This document shows, piece after piece, positions 1-7,243 of a DNA stretch of 23,653 nt. Each line of letters begins with the position of its first letter. Within the stretch, counting starts at the first letter, position 1. Origin of the DNA: a virus. The stretch is from the IMG/VR virus record IMGVR_UViG_3300006736_000093, positions 1 through 23,653 of that record. The stretch is one strand, 5' to 3'. The notes beneath the pieces were generated by a model, which was not told where the DNA came from, ran no database searches, and saw only the letters and a list, made by a program, of their open reading frames with translations. Both the position numbers and the translations under genes were made by a program.

Positions 1-25
1 TAAGTTGTGATCTAGTAATTTTCAT
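1..25 (-). CDS. 5' end of a small phage protein (partial), paralogue of the next gene upstream
   Basis: An ATG at 25-23 opens a frame that begins MKITRSQL and runs off the left edge. It closely matches the start of the neighbouring 81-aa protein (MKITKKEL), which ends 8 bp upstream, so I read it as the beginning of a tandem paralogue. There is a GAGG upstream but at an overlong distance of about 13 nt, so the ribosome binding site is poor and translation may be coupled to the preceding gene. Only eight codons are visible. No function can be given. Confidence 0.45.
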
Positions 26-33
26 ATCGTTAC

Positions 34-279
34 TTAAACCTCGTCAACGAGTTGTCTAATTTGATCCAAATAGTTTTGCGCAACCCTTCCGTCTGGCATG
101 CCAAGACTTTTGTTCATTTTAGCTTGGTCGACTAGTTCAATTATTTTCTTAATTTTTGCAACCGGAGTGAGAGGTGCCGACATCGGCGGAGTTGTTTCTC
201 CAGTTGTGAGGTCATGCATCATCAACTCATCGAGTGATTCTTTAATCATTTGTTTGAGTTCTTTTTTTGTTATTTTCAT
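34..279 (-). CDS. small hypothetical phage protein (81 aa)
   Basis: The 81-aa product has a lysine/glutamate-rich, probably helical N-terminus (MKITKKELKQMIKESLDE), a Pro/Thr-rich linker near residues 26-40 and a second probable helix at residues 42-81. The ATG at 279 is preceded by AAGGAG at 7 nt, a strong ribosome binding site that fixes the start. It lies 46 bp downstream of the nucleotidyltransferase-like gene, in the transcription unit that starts near 3117. The MKIT-type N-terminus recurs in the next gene at the left edge, which suggests a small paralogous family. From memory this type of N-terminus is common in marine phage proteins, but I do not know a function. Confidence 0.75.
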   Translation of the reverse strand: MKITKKELKQMIKESLDELMMHDLTTGETTPPMSAPLTPVAKIKKIIELVDQAKMNKSLGMPDGRVAQNYLDQIRQLVDEV

Positions 280-325
280 ACGTCAAACTCCTTCATACAT
301 AATTAGTCACATTAAATCAAAAAGC

Positions 326-1222
326 TCATACATTATCTTCGCCAATTGGATTCCATTCGTGGTAGTCAAACAACGCTTTTGATGGCCTTTTCATACCTTT
401 TCTCATTTCTGAGCCCATATATTCGCAATAATCTTCCCAATTGTCAATTTTGAAATACCAGTCAACTTCTGCGTCCAGAGCGTTATCCAAGTTCAAAGAG
501 TTGAAAACTTTTTCTATGGGAAAATTTCTGGCGGACCATCGTTCTTCCACCGGGAGCAGCTTTTCTGTCATGCCTTCGCCCGGCACGTATCTTCCAGTGC
601 CGTCCTTTCTCAATTCTTTTCTAAACCTCTTGAAATCTTCGGCATCAAACGTAAACCCTAAATATTCACCATCTTTGACTGTTGTTTCTAAAAATGATAA
701 AACAAAGGGCTTTTTACTTGAAATAGACTCTCTGTGAGATCTCAAAATTTCTGGTGGATATACTCCATACGGAAAAGCTGTATAATATTTGTCTGGGGTC
801 ACATATGTACTTATTTTTTTACATATACTGTAAGCTACGAGAGCACCATAGAGAACGCTCCATCCCAGACAATCTCTTTTATCTCTATCCTTTGGGTGAA
901 CTGGAACATAATAAATTGGAATCTGTTTTCTCGTTTCTGACGGTCTCGGGTCCATGTTTCTACCTAGCCAAACTGGATCTTCAATCATTTCACCAATCCT
1001 ATATCGAATTAATGGTTGCATATCATCGTGACACACGATCCATATCGTCTCGCATCCAGCATATGCACATTCAACAACTGCTCTTTCCACAGCAAGATAA
1101 TCAGGAGCGATGGGCGTACAGGAGTCATGCCAAGGAAAATTAAAGTCTAATTTTTGACCAGCGATAGGCACTATTCCGGCTAAATGAAAAGAAGCCTGTA
1201 TACCTGTCCCACTTTCAATCAT
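326..1222 (-). CDS. putative nucleotidyltransferase-like phage protein (298 aa)
   Basis: The N-terminal half has the look of a GT-A-fold NTP transferase: a hydrophobic strand then VPIAGQ (residues 18-23), a segment LAVERAVVECAYAGC (about 43-57) resembling the helix after the nucleotide loop, and the strand TIWIVCHDD. A later stretch RDCLGWSVLYGALVAY recalls the LGxAhAv region of these enzymes. The canonical GGxGxR loop is not intact, so activity cannot be assumed. The C-terminal third is charged and unrecognised. The ATG overlaps the stop of the upstream 304-aa gene by 8 bp (ATGATTGA), so the two are translationally coupled and probably work together. It could instead be a non-enzymatic structural relative. 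The fold call is inference from pattern only. Confidence 0.5.
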   Translation of the reverse strand: MIESGTGIQASFHLAGIVPIAGQKLDFNFPWHDSCTPIAPDYLAVERAVVECAYAGCETIWIVCHDDMQPLIRYRIGEMIEDPVWLGRNMDPRPSETRKQIPIYYVPVHPKDRDKRDCLGWSVLYGALVAYSICKKISTYVTPDKYYTAFPYGVYPPEILRSHRESISSKKPFVLSFLETTVKDGEYLGFTFDAEDFKRFRKELRKDGTGRYVPGEGMTEKLLPVEERWSARNFPIEKVFNSLNLDNALDAEVDWYFKIDNWEDYCEYMGSEMRKGMKRPSKALFDYHEWNPIGEDNV

Positions 1223-2129
1223 TTAAAGAATTTCTCACCTTATTTAAGAAACCATGGCTACTGTCAGACTGTTCATAAATCTCTCTTTCCTGTCTGTAAT
1301 CAAAAGTGAGAAAATTTGTGTCTCCGTGTAAACTTTTCCCACATAATCGCACTTCTCTGTGCGAGGGTTCAATTTTTATTGAATAGTACGCATATTTGTT
1401 GGGATCGTCATGTCTCTTCCCATTTCTGGCGCCTTTTATCCCAGCCTCCCTCATCAAGCTTAATATTTTAAATTTAGCATACGTATCAGAATATTCAAAA
1501 TTATCAATCTGCTTTTTTGTCAAATAGGAGACCGCAACGAGATCTTTCCTTTTGTCATTTTCGCCACCTCCAACCCTCTCGGAAGGATAGAAATAAATCT
1601 CTTTTATGAATTCATCCCCAGTTTCCAAATAATCATAATTATGTTTCATGCCGGAGCGAACGTTAACCCAATCAACGACCTTATATCTGCTGTCTTCTTT
1701 AAATGAATCAAAACCAGATATGTTTTCTGTATCAAAAATTCTCAACTTGTTAAATTTGATTCTCACCATTCTAGAATTACTTGTAGTGACCTTAAGTAAG
1801 TTGTCTTCTTCTATCCTAATGGAAAAAACTTTATCCGCTAGGGGTATCAATCCCGCTAATGACAAATAAAAAACTAATTTTTCCCACACCTCTAGTTTTG
1901 AAGCCCCAACAGTTTTAACACCATTTGGAGCCTCTAGTTCGTACTCATCGATTTCAGTTATATATTTTTCTAAGCAAGAGCCTTTTTCAAAAAATTCAAA
2001 AAAATAAGGTTTTTTAACACTGTTTAGTATTATCGACTTTTCATTTAAATAAGAGTAACTCACAGCCTCCAGACTATTTCCAATTACCAATTCGTCAATT
2101 TCGTATATATGGCGATTTAAATCATTCAC
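1215..2129 (-). CDS. conserved-looking hypothetical protein (304 aa), partner of the nucleotidyltransferase-like gene
   Basis: I do not recognise this protein with certainty. Residues 9-35 (around DELVIGNSLEAVSYSY and the strand SIIL) resemble the first beta-alpha-beta unit of a Rossmann/FAD-type fold, but the glycine-rich loop is incomplete. The rest is mixed alpha/beta with many acidic and lysine residues, no membrane segment and no metal motif. The start is GTG, within GTGAATGA, so it overlaps the stop of the upstream transglycosylase by 8 bp. The ribosome binding site is poor, which points to translational coupling. No in-frame ATG occurs until about residue 117, so GTG is needed. It is also coupled by 8 bp to the gene downstream, making a tight pair. 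Confidence 0.7.
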   Translation of the reverse strand: MNDLNRHIYEIDELVIGNSLEAVSYSYLNEKSIILNSVKKPYFFEFFEKGSCLEKYITEIDEYELEAPNGVKTVGASKLEVWEKLVFYLSLAGLIPLADKVFSIRIEEDNLLKVTTSNSRMVRIKFNKLRIFDTENISGFDSFKEDSRYKVVDWVNVRSGMKHNYDYLETGDEFIKEIYFYPSERVGGGENDKRKDLVAVSYLTKKQIDNFEYSDTYAKFKILSLMREAGIKGARNGKRHDDPNKYAYYSIKIEPSHREVRLCGKSLHGDTNFLTFDYRQEREIYEQSDSSHGFLNKVRNSLND

Positions 2130-2610
2130 GATTCATACAGCCAGGAATCGTTTCATCCCGGATGTTTCTAGAATAATCGACTACTTTTTTGGCATATGCT
2201 ATGCCTCTTTTGTTCGCATTCTTTCCTGAACAACGATAGCCGGCATTATATGCGCAAAGTCCTTTTAAAACATTTCCTCTGCCGTATGTATTGATCCAAT
2301 AACTCAATATCTGGCCACCTTTTCTGATTGCCAGTTTTGGCCTCCTTTTCAGCATTCTACACCCAACGTATCCGAACTTTCTAGAAAATTTTGGGATCAC
2401 TTGAGTGAGGCCGCAAGCGCCGGATCTACTTTTAGCTCTTGGGCTCCAGCGGCTTTCAACATGTATCAAAGCAGTTAGAATGATTGGATCTAAATGGTAT
2501 TGCTCAGAAACTTCAATAACAGTTTCCATATGTGTGCAGGCGAAGTCAGCATTTGGCATGCCAATTGATAGAATAGCGGCGCAAATTATTTCAGCGTAAG
2601 TCATAATCAT
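2122..2610 (-). CDS. lytic transglycosylase, SLT (Slt70-like) domain
   Basis: The 162-aa protein belongs to the goose-lysozyme-like SLT family that cleaves the MurNAc-GlcNAc bond of peptidoglycan. The family motifs are in order: the catalytic glutamate E52 in HVESRWSP, GLTQ at 67-70 (usual GLMQ), and AYNAG at 120-124. Residues 3-24 are hydrophobic (MTYAEIICAAILSIG...) and may be a weak signal or anchor, though there is little N-terminal positive charge. Five or more cysteines suggest disulfides after export. The ATG overlaps the GroES-like stop (ATGA). A second ATG two codons on is an equally good start. It could serve in host lysis or as a virion muralytic protein. The early/middle position among non-structural genes favours neither, and no holin is seen nearby. 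Confidence 0.88.
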   Translation of the reverse strand: MIMTYAEIICAAILSIGMPNADFACTHMETVIEVSEQYHLDPIILTALIHVESRWSPRAKSRSGACGLTQVIPKFSRKFGYVGCRMLKRRPKLAIRKGGQILSYWINTYGRGNVLKGLCAYNAGYRCSGKNANKRGIAYAKKVVDYSRNIRDETIPGCMNRE

Positions 2611-2882
2611 TTGTTATATACCACCCCGCATATATGATTTTCCAAAACAATTGAAAAACTTTGCTCGCCCACATTGATGTCTTGAATCAAGTGCGTAGGA
2701 ACGACAACCTTTTCTCCCTTTCTGGCTAATACAGAACTGTCCGGACTTGTAGCCAATACACGAGCAAGCGTGTACTCCTCAGTTTTCTTATACCCGGCGG
2801 GCAAAAGGACTTTCGTTTCATCCTCTTCGTCTTTTTCTATCTTTTCGACCAATATGTGTCTATTTCTTGGTTCAAACTTCAT
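2607..2882 (-). CDS. GroES-like co-chaperonin (gp31-like)
   Basis: The 91-aa product has the size and beta-barrel pattern of GroES: an N-terminal strand (residues 8-16, RHILVEKIE), a charged mobile-loop region followed by KVLLPAG (about 24-30), a strand with ARVLATSPD, then GEKVVVP near residues 56-62 (the GDxV-like turn of GroES) and a final strand VLENHICGVV. Family members cap GroEL. T4 gp31 replaces host GroES to fold the large capsid protein. The ATG at 2882 overlaps the upstream stop by 4 bp. The gene sits between a 75-aa unknown and the transglycosylase. Sequence identity to GroES is low, so the call rests on length and pattern. Confidence 0.72.
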   Translation of the reverse strand: MKFEPRNRHILVEKIEKDEEDETKVLLPAGYKKTEEYTLARVLATSPDSSVLARKGEKVVVPTHLIQDINVGEQSFSIVLENHICGVVYNK

Positions 2883-3106
2883 GCTACTTCCTCCAAAAGA
2901 TTTTTATAAGTTTCGTATTGTTCTGGTGTAAAAAAATTCCAGTACCTTCTTTCGCATCTCTTACAAAAGAATTCGGTCCCAACTGATCCATCAACTGATT
3001 TTCTGATTTGGCCTCCTGGTTCCCATGTGTGTTTTTTCAATTTAGTTATCGAGCCATCACAAAGCTCATTTGCTTCTTTTTCTGGTAGTAAATAATTAAG
3101 TTTCAT
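2879..3106 (-). CDS. small hypothetical protein with one CxxC knuckle (75 aa)
   Basis: This is the first gene of the transcription unit driven by the consensus promoter at 3152-3124. It contains a single CxxC (FFCKRCERRYW, about residues 47-57) with a histidine further upstream, so a metal site is possible but not complete. The C-terminus is a short helix-like segment. The ATG has an AAGGAG Shine-Dalgarno at 3117-3112, 5 nt before the start, inside a predicted leader of only about 11 nt. It overlaps the GroES-like gene by 4 bp. I do not recognise a family. Confidence 0.75.
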   Translation of the reverse strand: MKLNYLLPEKEANELCDGSITKLKKHTWEPGGQIRKSVDGSVGTEFFCKRCERRYWNFFTPEQYETYKNLLEEVA

Positions 3107-3123
3107 TTTAACTCCTTTTGTTT

Positions 3124-3152
3124 ATTATAGTAACTAATCATGTTATTGTCAA
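3124..3152 (-). promoter_or_regulatory. sigma70 promoter, perfect consensus
   Basis: Reading the minus strand, TTGACA (3152-3147) is followed by 17 bp and TATAAT (3129-3124). Both hexamers are exact consensus with optimal spacing. Predicted start is near 3117, only about 11 nt ahead of the ATG at 3106, so the leader is little more than the AAGGAG. The TGA inside the -35 is also the stop codon of the ribonucleotide reductase gene. Confidence 0.88.
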
Positions 3153-5578
3153 CCACATTTTGCATAACCGCAAGATTCACAAGTCACGCAACCATCCTGG
3201 TATATTAAACCTTCACTTTCGCACGCCTCGCATGCTTTATCGCTTGCCACGTGTTCACCATTCTGAATATAGTTTTTAAGAATTCTTGCAATGCATTTTG
3301 AGAAGCTAAACATATCGCTGTCTCGATCTTTATGAAGCTGTTCAACAAGAAAGCTTGGCTTAGAACCATGGCGCAGAGCAAGAGAAATCATTCTTGTGAA
3401 AGCAGAATTTGTAGGATTGTCAAATACTGTTACAACACCTTTAATAAAGATGGCATCTTCTCCTTCTCCAACCTGCAGATCGTACCTATTATTTCTGGTT
3501 TTGAAACTATGTTTTGTCAAGATTCCTCGATTATGCTTTTTTGGGATTTCGATCAAATTTGAAAGACCCCCCAATACTTCATAAGGTTTGTTATCATACA
3601 GTCCAATAAGAATTGTCCATTTTTCACCCTGGATTGTAGTATGGTGTATGTCACACGAAAGCTCATCTGGTCGCTTGGGGGCTCCATTCTGTGGGAAACG
3701 ATCGTCTAAGTTGTTTGTCACCAAAACGCCAGTTCTACTTCCATCCACGTATACTGTAATACCTTTTAATCCTTTTTTCCAGCCTTCAAAATATAGTTGA
3801 CCAACAACACTAGGTTCAGTGCCTTTTGGAAGATTAATCGTTGAACTAATCGAATGATCAATACTTTTTTGAATTGCTGCCTGAACATCTATTCTTTTGG
3901 GCCAATCAATCTGATTGCTCTCTACAAAGAAATCAGGAATCTCTTCTGTTTTCATCAAATACATATATTCCTGCAAATTATGATGAAACACGTCATATTC
4001 TAGCCACTTGTCTCCAAGTTCATCAACGAAAGCCGGGACGATATCGCCCTCGTTATGAGAGAGTTTTCGTCTCCTAGTATAAGAATTCCTGAATACTGGT
4101 TCTATACCCGAACTTGTCTGAGACATGATAGAAACTGAGCCTGTCGGAGCATTTGTAAGAATAGAAATATTACGCCTTCCAAATCTAGAAATTTTTTCCT
4201 GCAAAATTTTTGGCAATCTCGAAATATAGGAATTCGATTTTTCTTTTTCCCAGTCAAACACTGGAAATGCGCCGCGTTCCTTTGCGAGATCAACGCTCTC
4301 GTTATATGCGGCATCTCTCAAAGTCTCATAAATTTTTTCTATCACACTCAAAGCTTCATCAGAATCATAACGAAGATTCAAACAAGCAATTGCGTCTGCT
4401 AGTCCATGAGTTCCGAGACCGGTCCTTCTTCCGTTTTGGCAAGCTTTAAGAAGATTCTTCCATAGCGCCTTCTCGTCTCTTGTGTCGCATACCTTTATAA
4501 TGTTCTCAAGCTTTTCAATTTCAAGCTCCACCAAGTCATCTGATAATCTCATGGCCCTGGCCGCCACTTCAGACAATTTATTGAAATCAAATTTTGGATT
4601 TTTAAATGGATTTTTCACCAAATTCTTAAGATTTATTGATATTAAGCGACAGCTATCGTAAGCGGAAAGAGGAATTTCTCCACAAGGGTTGGTCGTAACC
4701 GTTTTAAAACCAACATCAGCATAATTCTCAGCAGGAAGGTTGTTAACAATATTATCCCACATCATTAATCCTGGTTCAGCAGTCTTTGTTGCCGATTCAA
4801 CGATGAGGCTCCATAAATCCTCCGCCTGGATCTCTTTTGTAATAGTCGGCTTGTTAGAATCAACAGGAAATTGCAAAGTAAACGTCTGCTTATTTTCAAC
4901 GGCCTCCATAAAACTATCACTTATTTTAACTGAAACATTCGCACCTGTAACCTTTGTCAAATCATTCTTCATGGATACAAATTGTTCAATATCTGGGTGG
5001 TTCACGTCCATCGTAATCATCAGCGCACCGCGTCTTCCGTTTTGTCCAATCATGCGACAAACATAAGAGTAAAAGTCAGCAAAAGACCATGCCCCAGTTG
5101 TGGTCCCGGCGGAGTTGTTAACAGAGGCATTTTCTGGACGTAAACCAGAAATGTCGAGGCCGACGCCACAACGTCGCTTGAACAAATTAGCAAGATGCTT
5201 TCCAGAATCAACAATTGAAGAAATATTATCTTTCGGAGAATCCACAACAACACAGTTGGACAAAGACACATTAACATAATCGTTTCCAATCCCCATCATA
5301 GGAGATCCCTGCGGTACGACGTATTTAAAATTCTTCAACAGGGCATATATCTCATCCATAGACATAGCCCTTTTTCCTCCAAATTTTTTCTCCATTCTGG
5401 CAAATTCTGATGCTAGTCGCTTATGCATGTCGTCTGGAGTTTTCTCGACCAACTCGCCTTTTTTATTTTTTAAGGCATATTTGGTCATCCAAACATTCGC
5501 AGCTAGTTGATCTCCGTCAAAATATTTTAAAGTGGCCTGCTCAACTTCTTTTTTAGTGTTGTCACTTACTTCTGTCAC
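3149..5578 (-). CDS. nrdJ: class II (adenosylcobalamin-dependent) ribonucleoside-diphosphate/triphosphate reductase
   Basis: The 809-aa enzyme reduces ribonucleotides to deoxyribonucleotides. NPCGE (297-301) carries the thiyl-radical cysteine C299. C109 (in LSNC) and C310 are placed as the redox pair: the spacing C299-C310 equals that of the known class II enzymes. NAPTGSVS, about residue 480, is the phosphate-binding motif. The C-terminus holds a cysteine-rich tail (C783, C786, C797, C800, C803, C808) typical of NrdJ, containing the re-reducing thiols. No NrdB-type radical subunit gene is present in the window, in keeping with class II. The start is GTG at 5578: an AAGGAG sits 7 nt upstream (5591-5586) inside the last codons of the helicase gene, giving a 17-bp overlap. 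A B12-using or B12-acquiring host is implied. Confidence 0.93.
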   Translation of the reverse strand: MTEVSDNTKKEVEQATLKYFDGDQLAANVWMTKYALKNKKGELVEKTPDDMHKRLASEFARMEKKFGGKRAMSMDEIYALLKNFKYVVPQGSPMMGIGNDYVNVSLSNCVVVDSPKDNISSIVDSGKHLANLFKRRCGVGLDISGLRPENASVNNSAGTTTGAWSFADFYSYVCRMIGQNGRRGALMITMDVNHPDIEQFVSMKNDLTKVTGANVSVKISDSFMEAVENKQTFTLQFPVDSNKPTITKEIQAEDLWSLIVESATKTAEPGLMMWDNIVNNLPAENYADVGFKTVTTNPCGEIPLSAYDSCRLISINLKNLVKNPFKNPKFDFNKLSEVAARAMRLSDDLVELEIEKLENIIKVCDTRDEKALWKNLLKACQNGRRTGLGTHGLADAIACLNLRYDSDEALSVIEKIYETLRDAAYNESVDLAKERGAFPVFDWEKEKSNSYISRLPKILQEKISRFGRRNISILTNAPTGSVSIMSQTSSGIEPVFRNSYTRRRKLSHNEGDIVPAFVDELGDKWLEYDVFHHNLQEYMYLMKTEEIPDFFVESNQIDWPKRIDVQAAIQKSIDHSISSTINLPKGTEPSVVGQLYFEGWKKGLKGITVYVDGSRTGVLVTNNLDDRFPQNGAPKRPDELSCDIHHTTIQGEKWTILIGLYDNKPYEVLGGLSNLIEIPKKHNRGILTKHSFKTRNNRYDLQVGEGEDAIFIKGVVTVFDNPTNSAFTRMISLALRHGSKPSFLVEQLHKDRDSDMFSFSKCIARILKNYIQNGEHVASDKACEACESEGLIYQDGCVTCESCGYAKCG

Positions 5579-6938
5579 TTTTAAACTCCTTATATTTTTC
5601 TTTTAACAATTCCGCCTGCTCCTTGGCGGACTTGGTAATAATATCGTTAACTGTTTCTCCTGTTGGATCAAGCACTTCAATTTTAACGTTCGACGTATCC
5701 ATCAACAATGGATAAACTAGTCCATCGGGACCAAATCTGTTCTTTGCAATAAACATTCTTCCCGTGTTTACATTCTTGTCGTCAATCGTCCTCGAAACTG
5801 AAAATATAAGATCTGCAACAAAACATTTATTAAACGCCTCAGAGATAGATTCCATTGTTATTACTTCAGCATTCAATCCAGACCTATTAGTTTGTGAGGC
5901 TGTCCAAACCGGACAATTGTTTTTTTGAGCTATCGCTCTTAGCTCTTCATAAATAGATTCTAATTCCATTCTTTTCTCTTTACGAATAACATTTGGTTTC
6001 AGAAGATCTCCATAGTCAACAAGAATCATGTCTACTTTAAAATCTCGTTGTCTTAGTTTTTCAAGATGAGTTTCTATAGTTCTTGTGGATGCAGACTTTG
6101 TTGGATATTCTTTAACAATAAGACCTCCTTCGAGATCTTGAACATTTTCATAAATGTGTTCTTTAAACGTGAACAAATCCCTAAGAGGCACTCCAGTTAT
6201 GCAACTGTCGTATCTTGATGCTACCACAGTATCAGCTAATTCTAAAGTATAATGTACCACATTTTTCCCATTTTTTATAGCTTGCGCGCCTAAATGGACT
6301 AAAACCATGGATTTACCAGCTCCCGTGGGAGCTATAACAACTCCAAGCTCTCCTTTACCCAAACCACCCTTGGAGAGATTATCAATATGATTCCACCCTG
6401 TCGACACAGGGTTTCTTGCTTTGATCTCAAACCTTTTTTCGAAATCTTTCAGATAATCATAGCCAAAATTGTTGTCACATCCTAATTTAAGTGCATCATT
6501 AATAGTACATGCAATCTCATCAAATGATGAATTTTTAAGAAGTCCAACACTCTTGAGCATGGCTTCTTTCAGCACTTGTTTTTTACAGAAGTCAAGAGCA
6601 GTGTCTTTAATATATTCTTCGCCTTCGACCTCCATGTCAGACTTATAAATTCTGGAAAAATAATCTCTTACTTGTTTTTGTATGGCGTCATTTTCGTCAT
6701 CCAATTCAGAACGCACAAGCGTCAACATTGTTCGAGTTGTCGGATGAACTTTATATTTCTCTCGATATTCAAAAACTTTCTGAATAAACACTCGAAGATA
6801 TTTTAACTCCAAGAACTGGGTGTCAAGAACTTCTTCAATCTGATCACAAAACATCCTGTCTTTCAGGATCAATTGGCACAATTTCTCTTGGAAATCCTTG
6901 CCATATTTTGAAAAATCTGCTCTCTCTTCTCTTACCAT
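5562..6938 (-). CDS. replicative DNA helicase, DnaB/gp41-like (SF4)
   Basis: The 458-aa protein is close in length to T4 gp41 and should form the hexameric helicase that unwinds the fork 5' to 3'. The N-terminal part (about 1-150) is helical. The RecA-like ATPase core begins near 178. Walker A is APTGAGKS (203-210, K209), the catalytic glutamate is E233 in TLE, Walker B is ILVDYGD with D308, and SQTNR (348-352) is motif H3 with the sensor glutamine. The ATG at 6938 has AAGG 5 nt upstream, just beyond the tRNA 3' end, so the helicase is co-transcribed with tRNA-Ile. No primase is seen in the window. Confidence 0.92.
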   Translation of the reverse strand: MVREERADFSKYGKDFQEKLCQLILKDRMFCDQIEEVLDTQFLELKYLRVFIQKVFEYREKYKVHPTTRTMLTLVRSELDDENDAIQKQVRDYFSRIYKSDMEVEGEEYIKDTALDFCKKQVLKEAMLKSVGLLKNSSFDEIACTINDALKLGCDNNFGYDYLKDFEKRFEIKARNPVSTGWNHIDNLSKGGLGKGELGVVIAPTGAGKSMVLVHLGAQAIKNGKNVVHYTLELADTVVASRYDSCITGVPLRDLFTFKEHIYENVQDLEGGLIVKEYPTKSASTRTIETHLEKLRQRDFKVDMILVDYGDLLKPNVIRKEKRMELESIYEELRAIAQKNNCPVWTASQTNRSGLNAEVITMESISEAFNKCFVADLIFSVSRTIDDKNVNTGRMFIAKNRFGPDGLVYPLLMDTSNVKIEVLDPTGETVNDIITKSAKEQAELLKEKYKEFKSDRSK

Positions 6939-6955
6939 AATAACCTTTTTCTAAG

Positions 6956-7029
6956 TACGCTCGCCTGGACTTGAACCAGGGACTTCCACCTTATAAGAGT
7001 GGCGTTCTAACCTACTGAACTACGAGCGT
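6956..7029 (-). tRNA. tRNA-Ile(UAU)
   Basis: The 74-nt cloverleaf folds cleanly. The acceptor ACGCTCG pairs with CGAGCGT in seven pairs, followed by discriminator A. The D stem is GTTC/GAAC, the anticodon stem CCACT/GGTGG closes the loop CTTATAA, the variable loop is AAGTC and the T arm is CCTGG/CCAGG with loop TTCAAGT. The anticodon TAT (6995-6993) reads AUA. No CCA is encoded (the next bases are CTT), so the host must add it. Pair 1-72 is A-U rather than the usual G-C. The gene sits between a tiny ORF and the helicase in the unit started near 7208. Confidence 0.92.
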
Positions 7030-7034
7030 GAATA

Positions 7035-7208
7035 TTAACTATAAAAATATTTTATATCATAGTTATACATCTTCTTAATTTTTTTAACGACTGCTTTTGC
7101 AATCATCCTTCTAGAAATTTCTGAGGAGATATTTGTTGAATAACTGTTAAAATCTTCAAGTATTTCAATTATAATTTTCTCCATCTCTCTATCTTTATCG
7201 TGAATCAT
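7035..7208 (-). CDS. very small hypothetical protein (57 aa or fewer), possibly leaderless
   Basis: The frame is open back to 7262, but the promoter at 7243-7215 lies inside that extension, so transcripts cannot encode the longer form. The first ATG, at 7208, coincides with the predicted transcription start and would be leaderless. A second ATG at 7184 has only a weak GAGAG directly ahead. The product is charged and helical-looking (residues MEKIIIEILEDFN then SEISRRMIAKAVVKKIKKMY) and ends 5 bp before the tRNA. No family is recognised. It may be a leader sequence rather than a functional gene. Confidence 0.45.
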   Translation of the reverse strand: MIHDKDREMEKIIIEILEDFNSYSTNISSEISRRMIAKAVVKKIKKMYNYDIKYFYS

Positions 7209-7214
7209 TATTCT

Positions 7215-7243
7215 AATATACACTAATCTTCTTTCTTTGTCAA
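7215..7243 (-). promoter_or_regulatory. sigma70 promoter for tRNA-Ile, helicase and RNR
   Basis: On the minus strand TTGACA (7243-7238), 17 bp, TATATT (7220-7215). The predicted start is near 7208. It lies in the last codons of the methyltransferase gene, whose TAG stop falls in the spacer. It would express the small ORF, the tRNA, the helicase and the reductase independently of the nuclease/methyltransferase cassette. Confidence 0.82.

Noticed and set aside
280-325. Possible promoter ahead of the 81-aa gene (TTGATT, 17 bp, TATGAA on the minus strand)
   Set aside because: Both hexamers are weak compared with the five exact TTGACA promoters, and the gene can be read from the upstream unit.
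754-1143. Plus-strand open frame of 129 codons opposite the 298-aa gene, and many similar plus-strand frames elsewhere
   Set aside because: These are antisense shadows of coupled minus-strand genes, with no ribosome binding sites or recognisable motifs.
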